This document shows positions 8,936 to 16,622 of a stretch of DNA of 64,000 nt, in pieces. The position numbers and the translations under genes were made by a program. The DNA comes from Leptospira ellinghausenii (GTDB taxonomy: Bacteria > Spirochaetota > Leptospiria > Leptospirales > Leptospiraceae), in NCBI RefSeq assembly GCF_003114815.1, contig NZ_BFAZ01000008.1:186001-250000 (forward strand), read 5' to 3'. The notes beneath the pieces are model-generated. The model was given only the letters and a program-made list of their open reading frames with translations, was not told the DNA's origin and searched no databases. The stretch's first letter is position 1. Each line of letters opens with the position of its first letter.

Positions 8936-9691
8936 GTGATTTATATCAAAAACAAATCAGAAATTGAAAAGATGAGGAAGGCGGGTAAATTTGCCGCCGA
9001 ACTCCTCGTTTATTTGGAACCCTTTGTGAAATCGGGTGTCTCCACATTGGAACTGAACGATATAGCGGAAGCTTATACCAAAAAGAACGGCCACCGCTCT
9101 GCCCCACTCGGTTACAAAGGATTCCCAAAATCCATTTGTACTTCCATCAACCAAGTGGTCTGCCATGGGATTCCCAAAAAAGAAGATGTTTTGTTAGATG
9201 GTGACATTGTGAATTTAGATGTTTCTCCCATTGTGGATGGTTACATCGGAGACACTTCCAAAACCTTTATTGTGGGTGGAAAAACCACTCCCGAAGCCGA
9301 AAAACTGGTAGCCGACACTGAAAAAGCCATGTGGATTGGAATCGAACAAATCAAACCGGGAAACCGAATTGATGATATCGGGAACGCCATTGATGATTTT
9401 TTAACCCCAATGGGGTATGGGATTGTCCGTGATCTGATGGGACATGGTGTGGGACGAAATTTCCATGAAGAACCACAAGTGCCCCACTTTCGTTCTCCCC
9501 GAAAATTAGCCAAAATGGAAACAGGTATGATTTTTACTGTGGAACCGATGGTCAATTTGGGAACTTGGGAAGTGAATTTTGATCGTTCTGACAAATGGAC
9601 GGTCCGCACCAAAGACGGCAAATTATCAGCGCAGTTTGAACATACCATCCTTGTCACAGACAAAGGGTATGAAATTCTAACCAAAGTCTGA
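8936..9691 (+). CDS. map: Methionine aminopeptidase, type I
   Basis: A 251-residue enzyme that removes the initiator methionine from nascent proteins. The full set of metal and catalytic residues is present at positions very close to E. coli Map: H77 (VVCHGIP), D95 (NLDVSP), D106 (IGDTSKT), H170 (MGHGVGRN), E203 (TVEPM) and E235 (QFEHT). Start is a GTG four bases after the histone stop, so the two genes are probably co-translated. The length is normal for a bacterial type I enzyme without an N-terminal extension. Map is usually essential, which fits its place in a core operon. Confidence 0.95.
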   Translation: MIYIKNKSEIEKMRKAGKFAAELLVYLEPFVKSGVSTLELNDIAEAYTKKNGHRSAPLGYKGFPKSICTSINQVVCHGIPKKEDVLLDGDIVNLDVSPIVDGYIGDTSKTFIVGGKTTPEAEKLVADTEKAMWIGIEQIKPGNRIDDIGNAIDDFLTPMGYGIVRDLMGHGVGRNFHEEPQVPHFRSPRKLAKMETGMIFTVEPMVNLGTWEVNFDRSDKWTVRTKDGKLSAQFEHTILVTDKGYEILTKV

Positions 9692-9749
9692 AGAAAACGT
9701 TCTTGCATTCCCCAACCAATTGTCGTCTAATCGAGAGAGAGGATTTCGT

Positions 9750-9881
9750 ATGAAATTAACAGTGAGTTTAGTATCCATTTTATTCTTTGCAACATCCGTA
9801 TTTGCCATTTGCCCAGGAAAAGAAAAACGTTCCTGCCCTGGCCATGACAAATTGGTTGAGTGCCCACACGACGGAAAATAA
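9750..9881 (+). CDS. Tiny exported Cys-Pro repeat peptide, 43 aa
   Basis: A 43-residue open frame. Residues 1-19 form a good signal peptide ending VFA, followed by a 24-residue mature part with three Cys-Pro units of 6-9 residues: CPGKEKRS, CPGHDKLVE, CPHDGK. A purine-rich GAGAGAGG site lies just upstream of the ATG. Mature Cys, His, Asp and Lys residues suggest metal binding or an oxidised cross-linked peptide in the periplasm, but there is no homology I recognise. It lies between map and the receiver gene, 5 bases before the latter. The signal peptide and repeat make a chance frame unlikely. Confidence 0.6.
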   Translation: MKLTVSLVSILFFATSVFAICPGKEKRSCPGHDKLVECPHDGK

Positions 9882-9886
9882 TTTCC

Positions 9887-10282
9887 ATGAACCGTGCCAT
9901 CCTCTTCGTCGATGACGAACAAATCATATTGATGAGTTTGAAATCTCAGCTGAAAAAACATTTTGGGAACGAGTATCGTTATGAGACTGCCCAGAATACA
10001 GAAGAGGCATGGTCCATCATTGAAGAATTAGCAGATGAAGGCATCAACATCCTCATCATCATTTCTGATTGGCTTATGCCCAACCAACGTGGTGATGAGT
10101 TCTTACGGGAAGTACATAAAACCTACCCCAAAATCAAAAAAATAATTATTTCCGGACATATCGACGAACATTCCCTCAACCAATTAAAAGGGGAAGTGGA
10201 TCTCCATAGTTTTTTAAACAAACCTTGGTCGGAATCGGATTTAATCAAAAAAGTAGAAGACGCTATAACGAAGATTGCCTAG
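9887..10282 (+). CDS. Single-domain response regulator (CheY-like)
   Basis: A 131-residue receiver domain and nothing else. The acidic pair is D9-D10, the phospho-acceptor is D61 (IISDWLMP), the switch region is IIISGH, and the conserved lysine is K112 (LNKPW). The ATG at 9887 is preferred over an upstream in-frame codon because it gives the canonical ILFVDDE first strand. With no output domain, it would act by protein contact, for example on a kinase or motor, or in a phosphorelay. The partner kinase is not adjacent. It is followed after 21 bases by thiM, but that is probably not a functional link. Confidence 0.85.
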   Translation: MNRAILFVDDEQIILMSLKSQLKKHFGNEYRYETAQNTEEAWSIIEELADEGINILIIISDWLMPNQRGDEFLREVHKTYPKIKKIIISGHIDEHSLNQLKGEVDLHSFLNKPWSESDLIKKVEDAITKIA

Positions 10283-10303
10283 GTTTTCCTAGGAAACCTC
10301 CGT
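10283..10303. other. Short imperfect inverted repeat between receiver gene and thiM
   Basis: The 21-base gap and its edges carry AGGTTTTCC-TA-GGAAACCT, an imperfect stem just before the thiM start. It might be a weak hairpin that attenuates read-through or shields the ribosome site. The gap is far too short for a TPP riboswitch, so thiM is not controlled here by that element. Confidence 0.25.
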
Positions 10304-11107
10304 ATGTCCGAAAACATTTTAAAAAATACAATCGAAGATTTAGAACTCTTACGTTCGACAGTCCCTTTAGTTCATAATATTACCAACTACGTTGTGATGA
10401 ATAACACTGCCAATGCACTTCTTGCCATTGGTGCCTCTCCCATTATGGCTCATGCCATTGAAGAAGTGGAAGAAATGGTTACAATCTGTTCGGCAACTGT
10501 CATCAATATTGGAACCTTATCAGAACCTTGGATCCAAAGTATGGAAAAAGCAGCTAAAAAAGCTGTCTCCTTAGGAAAACCTTTGGTCTTAGATCCTGTT
10601 GGTGCAGGAGCAAGTAACATCCGCAATGCGGCAATCAGAAGGATCTTAGATTCTGGTAACCCAAGTATTATTAGAGGGAATGCATCAGAAATCTTATCTA
10701 CGCTTTCTTCATCTGGAAAAACAAAAGGTGTGGATGCAACTGATTCCTCTGAATCAGCAGTGGACACAGGTAAGTCCTTATCCAATGTCACTGGTGGTGT
10801 GGTTGTAATCTCTGGTGCTACTGATTATATCTTAAAAGGCACAAACCAAGCCCAAATCTCCAATGGTGATGCACTGATGACAAAGGTAACAGGCCTTGGG
10901 TGTACGGCCTCTGCCCTTTGTGGAGCTTTTGCCGCGGTTCAAAAAGACCAATTCCGTGCAGCAACCTCAGCGATGGCAGTGATGGGAATTGCTGGTGAAA
11001 TGGCCAAAACCAAAACTTCCAGCCCAGGCAGTTTCCAAGTGGCATTCCTTGATGCACTTTATGAACTGAATGCAGACACCATTAAACAAAAGTTAAATGC
11101 AAAATAA
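10304..11107 (+). CDS. thiM: Hydroxyethylthiazole kinase
   Basis: A 267-residue ribokinase-fold enzyme that phosphorylates 4-methyl-5-(2-hydroxyethyl)thiazole for thiamin salvage. Visible family motifs are PLVHNITNYVVMN near the start, the phosphate-site segment LDPVGAGAS, IRGNASEI, and the catalytic region KVTGLGCTASAL with its conserved Cys. Length is normal. The last 11 bases overlap the start of thiE, which is the next step, so the pair is a translationally coupled thiamin salvage and synthesis unit. Confidence 0.95.
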   Translation: MSENILKNTIEDLELLRSTVPLVHNITNYVVMNNTANALLAIGASPIMAHAIEEVEEMVTICSATVINIGTLSEPWIQSMEKAAKKAVSLGKPLVLDPVGAGASNIRNAAIRRILDSGNPSIIRGNASEILSTLSSSGKTKGVDATDSSESAVDTGKSLSNVTGGVVVISGATDYILKGTNQAQISNGDALMTKVTGLGCTASALCGAFAAVQKDQFRAATSAMAVMGIAGEMAKTKTSSPGSFQVAFLDALYELNADTIKQKLNAK

Positions 11108-11729
11108 AATCCAAGGGGTTTATCTGGTGACAGACAGACCCCTTTGCATCCACCATCGTTTAGAAGATGTCGTTCGTTTGTCTGCAAATGGTGGAGTTTC
11201 CCTTGTCCAACTGAGGGAAAAAGAAACCTCTTCCCGTGAATTTTTAGAACTTGCCATCCACCTAAAAAAAATCCTAAGCCCTTTCAAAGTTCCCCTCCTC
11301 ATCAATGACCGAGTGGATCTTTGTTTGGCATCGGGAGCTGATGGGGTCCACCTTGGCCAAACAGATCTTCCTTGGTTTGTAGCAAGAAAACTCCTTGGTG
11401 ACAAAGCCATCATTGGGCTTTCCATTGAAACAAAAGAAGATTGGGGAAATTTACAAAAAGAAAATCCAAATCTGACTCTCGATTATCTGGCAGTTTCACC
11501 CGTATTCGATACAAAAACCAAAACCAATACAAAACCTGCATGGGGCCTAGCAGGCGTTCAATGGCTTCGAGAAAGAACGACACTCCCGATTGTAGCCATT
11601 GGTGGGATCCATTTAGACAATGCAAAAGATGTGATCCAAGCAGGTGCCAATTCGCTCGCGGTTGTGAGTGCCATTTGTTCTGCAAAGGACCCAAAACTAG
11701 CGACAGAATCCTTACGAAATTTGTTTTAA
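11097..11729 (+). CDS. thiE: Thiamine-phosphate synthase
   Basis: A 210-residue TIM-barrel enzyme that joins HMP-pyrophosphate and thiazole phosphate to make thiamin phosphate. It has the family motifs YLVTDRPL, LVQLREKE, LLINDRVDLCLASGADGVHLGQ, IIGLSIET, and AIGGIHLDNAKDVIQAGANSLAVVSAI. It starts inside thiM, so the two are co-expressed. Its stop overlaps the stop of the convergent queG gene by four bases. No other thi genes are in the window. Confidence 0.95.
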   Translation: MQNKIQGVYLVTDRPLCIHHRLEDVVRLSANGGVSLVQLREKETSSREFLELAIHLKKILSPFKVPLLINDRVDLCLASGADGVHLGQTDLPWFVARKLLGDKAIIGLSIETKEDWGNLQKENPNLTLDYLAVSPVFDTKTKTNTKPAWGLAGVQWLRERTTLPIVAIGGIHLDNAKDVIQAGANSLAVVSAICSAKDPKLATESLRNLF

Positions 11730-12688
11730 GTGGATTGGTTACGGTTCCAAATGGAAAGTCCAATTCGTTCGATTGGTGAATCTTGGAAGTAAGTTTGGAA
11801 TTCTTCTTCCGATAACTTCTGTTTCTCTTGGAAGGATCTATCCTTCCAAAATTCCCTGGGCAAAAAACTCGGTTCGAGTGTTTCCACCTGGTTTCGTTTG
11901 GCGATCCCTTCGTTCCAAGGGCAAACTTCTTGGCAAAGGTCACAACCATAAACCCAACCCTTTTTATCCCATTTTAAAAAAGAATCAGTAACCTCTGTAT
12001 GAGTTCTATCTTCAATGGTGAGATACGAAATACATTTGGATGCATCGAGCTCGTATGGTTCCAAAGCATTTGTTGGGCATACATCCAAACAACGCCTGCA
12101 ACTCCCACAATGGTCTGTTGTGGTTTCCTCTAGATTTGTTTCACCTAACTCTAAATCAGTGAGTATGATGGATAGAAAAAAATAAGAACCTAATTTTGGA
12201 TGGATGAGGTTTGTATGTTTCCCTTGCCATACGATCCTTGATTCCCTTGTGAGAATTTTTTCGGCGATGGGCAAACTATCTACAGATTGGCGGAAATGAT
12301 TTTGTGGATACAGTGCTTTTAGTTCTTTTAGGATTTGGTTTCCTTTTTTTCTTAGTACAATATGGTAATCGGTGCCAAGAGCATAACGAGATACCTTCCT
12401 TTTCATATGAGCTAAAAGGTTTTCCCCTTCACTCGATCGGTAGACAAATCCCAAACAAATGGCCGATGTGGGTTTAAAACCCAAATTCTCAAATCGATTG
12501 CGAATGGATAGAGCATGGTCTTTGGCAAACCAGTCCATATTCCCGTGTTTTTTTTCTGAAATCCAATGGTCCAAATACTCTAGGTCTTTTTCTGGGATTT
12601 CCGCTTTTGTGAATCCTACAAAGGAAAATCCTTCTTTTTCACAAAGGGACTTGATTTGAGATTGGATGGGAAGTGGAGATGGTGTCAT
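11726..12688 (-). CDS. queG: Epoxyqueuosine reductase
   Basis: A 320-residue cytoplasmic enzyme for the last step of queuosine tRNA modification, using a cobalamin cofactor and two 4Fe-4S clusters. The C-terminal part carries the two ferredoxin motifs, CGSCRRCLDVCP and CDLCQEVCPWN. The N-terminal part shows the QueG pattern with YALGTDYH and SVDSLPIAEK. The length is shorter than E. coli QueG (about 380) because the C-terminal HEAT-like extension is reduced. Its ATG overlaps the ATG of the divergent gene by two bases in the tetranucleotide CATG, so each promoter must sit in the other gene. Confidence 0.9.
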   Translation of the reverse strand: MTPSPLPIQSQIKSLCEKEGFSFVGFTKAEIPEKDLEYLDHWISEKKHGNMDWFAKDHALSIRNRFENLGFKPTSAICLGFVYRSSEGENLLAHMKRKVSRYALGTDYHIVLRKKGNQILKELKALYPQNHFRQSVDSLPIAEKILTRESRIVWQGKHTNLIHPKLGSYFFLSIILTDLELGETNLEETTTDHCGSCRRCLDVCPTNALEPYELDASKCISYLTIEDRTHTEVTDSFLKWDKKGWVYGCDLCQEVCPWNEGIAKRNQVETLEPSFLPREFWKDRSFQEKQKLSEEEFQTYFQDSPIERIGLSIWNRNQST

Positions 12689-13073
12689 GGCGAATGAAGA
12701 GAATGAAGTGTATCTTACAAAAATCCAAAACCTTTTGCCAAGCCATTTGTTGGTCCAGGTTCCAAAACTAATCCCTCATTTCCAAAAACTAGAAGCCCTT
12801 GTTCCTTTGCCAAAAGAATTACCGGAACTCTTAAAAAAAGGGATCTATTTTGCCCTTTTACAATCGGTGGTCCGCCTTCTAAACAGAGAAACAGATCCTC
12901 TTTTACCGGAAATTGTACCCGAATACAAAGAACTCATCCGAACCATTATCGAAACCTATGAGACTCTCAATCCAGAAGTAGAATCAAATTGGTTGGAGGA
13001 ATGCATTCAGTTTGGAGATAAGTCTGCCTACCATTGGGAGTGGAAACATTTTGATTCCAAAGAATTGTTTTGA
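12687..13073 (+). CDS. Hypothetical helical protein divergent from queG
   Basis: A 128-residue acidic soluble protein of unknown family. It looks helical and contains LLPSHLLVQVPKLIP, LLKKGIYFALLQSVVRLL and a C-terminal W-rich end (YHWEWKHFD). No signal peptide is visible. The ATG at 12687 is favoured over a codon at 12666 because a GTGGAGATGG purine site lies seven or so bases before it and the extension MGSGDGV is not typical. The start overlaps the queG start on the opposite strand. No function can be given. Confidence 0.6.
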   Translation: MANEENEVYLTKIQNLLPSHLLVQVPKLIPHFQKLEALVPLPKELPELLKKGIYFALLQSVVRLLNRETDPLLPEIVPEYKELIRTIIETYETLNPEVESNWLEECIQFGDKSAYHWEWKHFDSKELF

Positions 13074-13193
13074 AATGAGTAAAATGTAACTTGTCTCAAA
13101 CCTTTGATTTGGAATGTGATCTATCTTTCTTTCTTGCAAGTCATTTGATTGAAATTTTATATCACAATTCCAATTGGTAAGGTAGTCCTTGAA

Positions 13194-13589
13194 TCACATC
13201 ATTTCCTTTTCCAAACTCATTCGGAATTCTTTTGGAATCGGTAATTTTTTCTTTTCCCTGTAATCAAAATACACTTGGACTGTTTTGGCTTTTACATACA
13301 AAATATCTGTTTTTTGGTTTTTGATCTCATATGAAAATTCCCAAGAACTATTGCCAATCTGAGAAACCCAAGTATTTACGTAAATGGAATCCCCTGGCAA
13401 AACAGACGAAACCAAATCCATTTCCACACGCGCTAAGACAAAGGGAATGTCTTCTAAGGTTGAAACAGATAAGTACCGATTACAAAAATCGAGTCGTGCC
13501 AATTCCAAATATGCCGAATAACTTGCGTTATTCACCCTACGCATCGGGTCCATATCATTAAATCGAATTTGAATTTCTGTTCGGATCAT
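13194..13589 (-). CDS. Hotdog-fold acyl-CoA thioesterase (YbgC/FadM type)
   Basis: A 131-residue single hotdog domain. The N-terminal block RFNDMDPMRRVNNASYSAYLE matches the RFxDxDxxGHVNNxxYLxYLE signature of YbgC/FadM-like 4HBT thioesterases; D12 and D14 are the candidate catalytic acids, and the usual GH pair is replaced by RR. The rest has the strand pattern VEMDLVSSVLPGDSIYV and STWEF-like SSWEFSYEI. It should hydrolyse acyl-CoA thioesters in the cytoplasm. It stands alone, in a 120-base gap from the left gene and 72 bases from the OmpA-like gene. Confidence 0.75.
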   Translation of the reverse strand: MIRTEIQIRFNDMDPMRRVNNASYSAYLELARLDFCNRYLSVSTLEDIPFVLARVEMDLVSSVLPGDSIYVNTWVSQIGNSSWEFSYEIKNQKTDILYVKAKTVQVYFDYREKKKLPIPKEFRMSLEKEMM

Positions 13590-13661
13590 CTCTTGAACAA
13601 AAGTTTCAGATCGTGTTTGGTTGTCATCTTTATCCTTTAAGAGAGATTCTGATTTACACTC

Positions 13662-14129
13662 TTAATCCAAAATTGAGAGTTTGATCCCAACAGACCGAAA
13701 CAATTTTCTTTCCTCCGCTGTTCTCCCAAAAATCGGCTCCAAAGATTCGGTTTGGATCAACTGAGAATCAATTCCCAAAGAGACCAAAACTTGGCGGATG
13801 TTCTGGACCCTATCTTTTACCAATTTTCGATTTTTTGCCAAATTGCCCGTTGTGTCTGCTGAACCCACAAGAAGGACTGAATCTAACGATTGTTTTAAAT
13901 AAGGGCTCATCCAATCTTTGAGTTTTAGTATTTCCTGATGTTCCAATTTAGATTCTCCCGCTTGGAAGTAGACTACACTTTCTACCATCTTGGAGAATGG
14001 TTTTAATGGTTGTGGTGGGGACAGATTGTACGATGGAAGAACATTCCTTCTCTGCATTCTGTTTCTTTTTGGCCAAAGCCAATAGAGAAAAAAGAACAAA
14101 CTAACCAAGATTAGGGAAATCCAATACAT
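13662..14129 (-). CDS. Membrane-anchored OmpA-like protein
   Basis: A 155-residue protein with one N-terminal transmembrane segment (ISLILVSLFFFLYWLW) followed by a Lys/Arg stop, then an OmpA/MotB-like C-terminal domain from about residue 50. Visible hallmarks are VVYFQAGESKLE, LLVGSADTTGN, a KNRKLVKDRVQNIRQVL helix and a GI-D step. Such domains bind peptidoglycan in the periplasm. The anchor is inner membrane rather than outer, as in MotB. A similar domain arrangement returns in the partial gene at the right edge of the window. Confidence 0.7.
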   Translation of the reverse strand: MYWISLILVSLFFFLYWLWPKRNRMQRRNVLPSYNLSPPQPLKPFSKMVESVVYFQAGESKLEHQEILKLKDWMSPYLKQSLDSVLLVGSADTTGNLAKNRKLVKDRVQNIRQVLVSLGIDSQLIQTESLEPIFGRTAEERKLFRSVGIKLSILD

Positions 14130-14210
14130 ACACCGATTAGACTAAAAAAGTAAATTTAGAAATGAACAAACCGCTCGACAATTTATTTCCTGTTTGGTAA
14201 AATCCTCCTT

Positions 14211-16511
14211 ATGAATACGACACGATCTAAGATTCTAACCTATGTTTTGTTCTGTGTTGTGCTCTTCCAATGCAAACCTCCTGAACTGTCAAATGCCTGT
14301 GATGGAAAATCAAATGGTTATGCACTTGGTTCCCTCATTCGTTTTGTCACAGGAGATCGATCTCCTTCTTGCCTTCCCTCTTTCGATTTCCAAGACCTGT
14401 GGGGAGTTTTCAAAGCTCCGTCAGGTGATGTGGGTGTGAATGCGATGGCAAGTTACAAAGACCAAATCATCATTGGTGGAAATTTTCAGTTAATGGGACC
14501 TTCTACGGGCAGTGCTGTCTTCTTGCAAACATCAAATGGGAAAGTAGTGCCAAACCGGTATTGTCGTTATCTTAAAATTGTTGGTACTACCTCGATTGCC
14601 ATCCCCGATGGAGGTGGCGGATTTTATATCGGTGGAGAATTTTATGCCGTCCAAGGGGAAACTCGGTACGGCGTTGCTCATATTTTACCTGGTTGCCAAG
14701 TCGATCGTGTCTTTAAAGTCCCGAGAGATATCACAGATTCTCGTATCATCTATTCCTTATCATTGAACGGTGAACACTTGTATGTGGGAGGAGACTTTAC
14801 TTCCTGGGGAGACACATCCCAAAAATACCTAGTTCGATTGAATCGTTATACTGGTGACATTGATACATCGTTTTCAGTCCAAAACATAGATAGTATCGTT
14901 TTTGATTTAGATACGATCTTCAATTCTCTATATGTTTGTGGTGGTTTTTCACAGATCGGTGGAATCACCAAACGAGGAATCGCAAAAGTTTCATTCGCCA
15001 ATGGTGCTGTCGATACATCGTTTAACCCATCGATTACGACTGGATCTTGTCTTGATTTACATTTCGGAACTGATTCTCAAGGTAGCCCCAATTTGTTTAT
15101 CGTAGGTGATTTCACTGCACCTAGCAGAAATTATGCTCTGTCGGTAACACCAGATGGCACGTTGACAAATTGGAACCCAAATCCAAATGCACAAGTGAAC
15201 TCTGTCCAACAATTCCAAGACAAAATTTATTTGGGTGGAGGGTTCACCACGATAAATGGTGGAACTGTTGCTTCTTATATGGCTTCCGTGAACCAGAATT
15301 CTGGTACGATCATCACTAACAATTATGCATTGGATGCATATGTGGCAAGTCTACAAGTCATTGAAAATACATTGTACATCAGTGGACAGTTTACTACTGT
15401 AAAAGGAATCCCTAGAATTTCAATGGCTTCCCTCGATCTAACAAATGAAACCGTGACTCCATTTGATCCAAATTTTGAAGGTGTGATCAGTAACCCTGGA
15501 TCTACTTTTTTATCTGCTGGGAATGGGATTGTGTTTGTTACGTTTGATCGTTCGACTGTGAACGTTGTGCATAGAAATCATTTTGCAGTCATCGATGAAT
15601 ACACTGGAGCACCAATTGATGGAACACCTAACTTTGATTTCCCGATCAAATCCATACATGTAAATGGAAATCGTTTATTTGTTGGAGGAACGTTTACAAA
15701 TATTGGCGGCCAATCAAGAACTTCCTTTGCCATTTTAGATTTACCCCATTACCAAGTGAGTTCTACTAATATTGTACTGTCGGGTTCTCCAGAAATCCGA
15801 ACGATGACAAGTGATGAATCAAAAGTATATGCTGGTGGGATCAGTTTGGGTACTGTGAATGGCCAAACACGAAATGGAGTGTTTGCATTAAACTTATCTG
15901 ACCTTTCCTTAAGTTCTTGGAATCCAGATTTAGGTGGTGGCAGTAGCGGAGAAAGTATCCTCGTTGTGAACGATATTGTTTTCATTGGAGGAAGTTTTAC
16001 CCAAATCAATGGAGTTGGTGGTTACCAAAATTTGCAAGCAGTCGACAAACTGAATGGATTAAGATTGGATATTCCAAGTTCTTCTACTTTACCAGGTGGT
16101 CTTGTGTACAGCCTCGCTTATGCGAATTCCAAAATTTATATTGGCGGCTTTTTTTCCTCTGTCACAGGGGTGGGTTCGTTTAATAACGCCGCTGTATACG
16201 ACCTTAGTTCGAAAACATATCTGCAACCAAATCCAGTTTCAGCAGAAAATATGGTAAATTATGTAACGACCTATCCAGATGGGAATGTTTTTTATGGTGG
16301 ATCCTTCGCAAACATCAATGGAGATACTAAATTCAATACTTTTGGAGTCTACCAAACCTATACCAATTCGATGTACCAATGGAATGCAGGTATCACGAAT
16401 GTTGTTTACTCATCAATGTTCAAAAATGGGAAGTATTACTTAGCTGGAATCTTTAGTGTGGCTCTTCGTGAATTGAATGGAGGTATTGTCAGAACCACAT
16501 TAACAGAATGA
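14211..16511 (+). CDS. Lipoprotein with 14-fold delta-60-like beta-propeller repeat, copy 1
   Basis: A 766-residue exported lipoprotein. The signal peptide ends VVLFQC, so Cys21 should be lipidated. The mature part repeats a short blade core, roughly (L/V/I)(Y/F)(V/I/L)GG-x-F, about every 45-50 residues: IIIGGNF, FYIGGEF, LYVGGDF, LYVCGGF, FIVGDF, IYLGGGF, LYISGQF, LFVGGTF, VYAGG, VFIGGSF, IYIGGFF, VFYGGSF, YYLAGIF, and one degenerate VFVTFD in eighth place. These fit the delta-60/DUF5122 propeller class. Fourteen units would suit two seven-bladed propellers. It is followed by a close paralog. The protein is probably surface or periplasmic; ligand unknown. Confidence 0.8.
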   Translation: MNTTRSKILTYVLFCVVLFQCKPPELSNACDGKSNGYALGSLIRFVTGDRSPSCLPSFDFQDLWGVFKAPSGDVGVNAMASYKDQIIIGGNFQLMGPSTGSAVFLQTSNGKVVPNRYCRYLKIVGTTSIAIPDGGGGFYIGGEFYAVQGETRYGVAHILPGCQVDRVFKVPRDITDSRIIYSLSLNGEHLYVGGDFTSWGDTSQKYLVRLNRYTGDIDTSFSVQNIDSIVFDLDTIFNSLYVCGGFSQIGGITKRGIAKVSFANGAVDTSFNPSITTGSCLDLHFGTDSQGSPNLFIVGDFTAPSRNYALSVTPDGTLTNWNPNPNAQVNSVQQFQDKIYLGGGFTTINGGTVASYMASVNQNSGTIITNNYALDAYVASLQVIENTLYISGQFTTVKGIPRISMASLDLTNETVTPFDPNFEGVISNPGSTFLSAGNGIVFVTFDRSTVNVVHRNHFAVIDEYTGAPIDGTPNFDFPIKSIHVNGNRLFVGGTFTNIGGQSRTSFAILDLPHYQVSSTNIVLSGSPEIRTMTSDESKVYAGGISLGTVNGQTRNGVFALNLSDLSLSSWNPDLGGGSSGESILVVNDIVFIGGSFTQINGVGGYQNLQAVDKLNGLRLDIPSSSTLPGGLVYSLAYANSKIYIGGFFSSVTGVGSFNNAAVYDLSSKTYLQPNPVSAENMVNYVTTYPDGNVFYGGSFANINGDTKFNTFGVYQTYTNSMYQWNAGITNVVYSSMFKNGKYYLAGIFSVALRELNGGIVRTTLTE

Positions 16512-16622
16512 GAACCAACTTCTCATTAGTTGGAACGTAAAAACAAAATGTCATTGATCCCACGACAAATCATTCCTCTCCAAAACAGTCGACAAGGAAA
16601 GACCATTTTTAGAATGGAGTGA
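16512..16622. terminator. Possible hairpin between the two propeller genes
   Basis: CCAACT-TCTCATT-AGTTGG lies right after the first gene stop, giving a six-pair stem with a seven-base loop. No T-run follows, so it may be a weak terminator or only a mRNA-stabilising hairpin. The rest of this 111-base gap has a GGAG site just before the second gene. Confidence 0.3.

Noticed and set aside
10283..10303. TPP riboswitch upstream of thiM
   Set aside because: The gap to the preceding gene is only 21 bases, too short for the element, and no CTGAGA core is seen.
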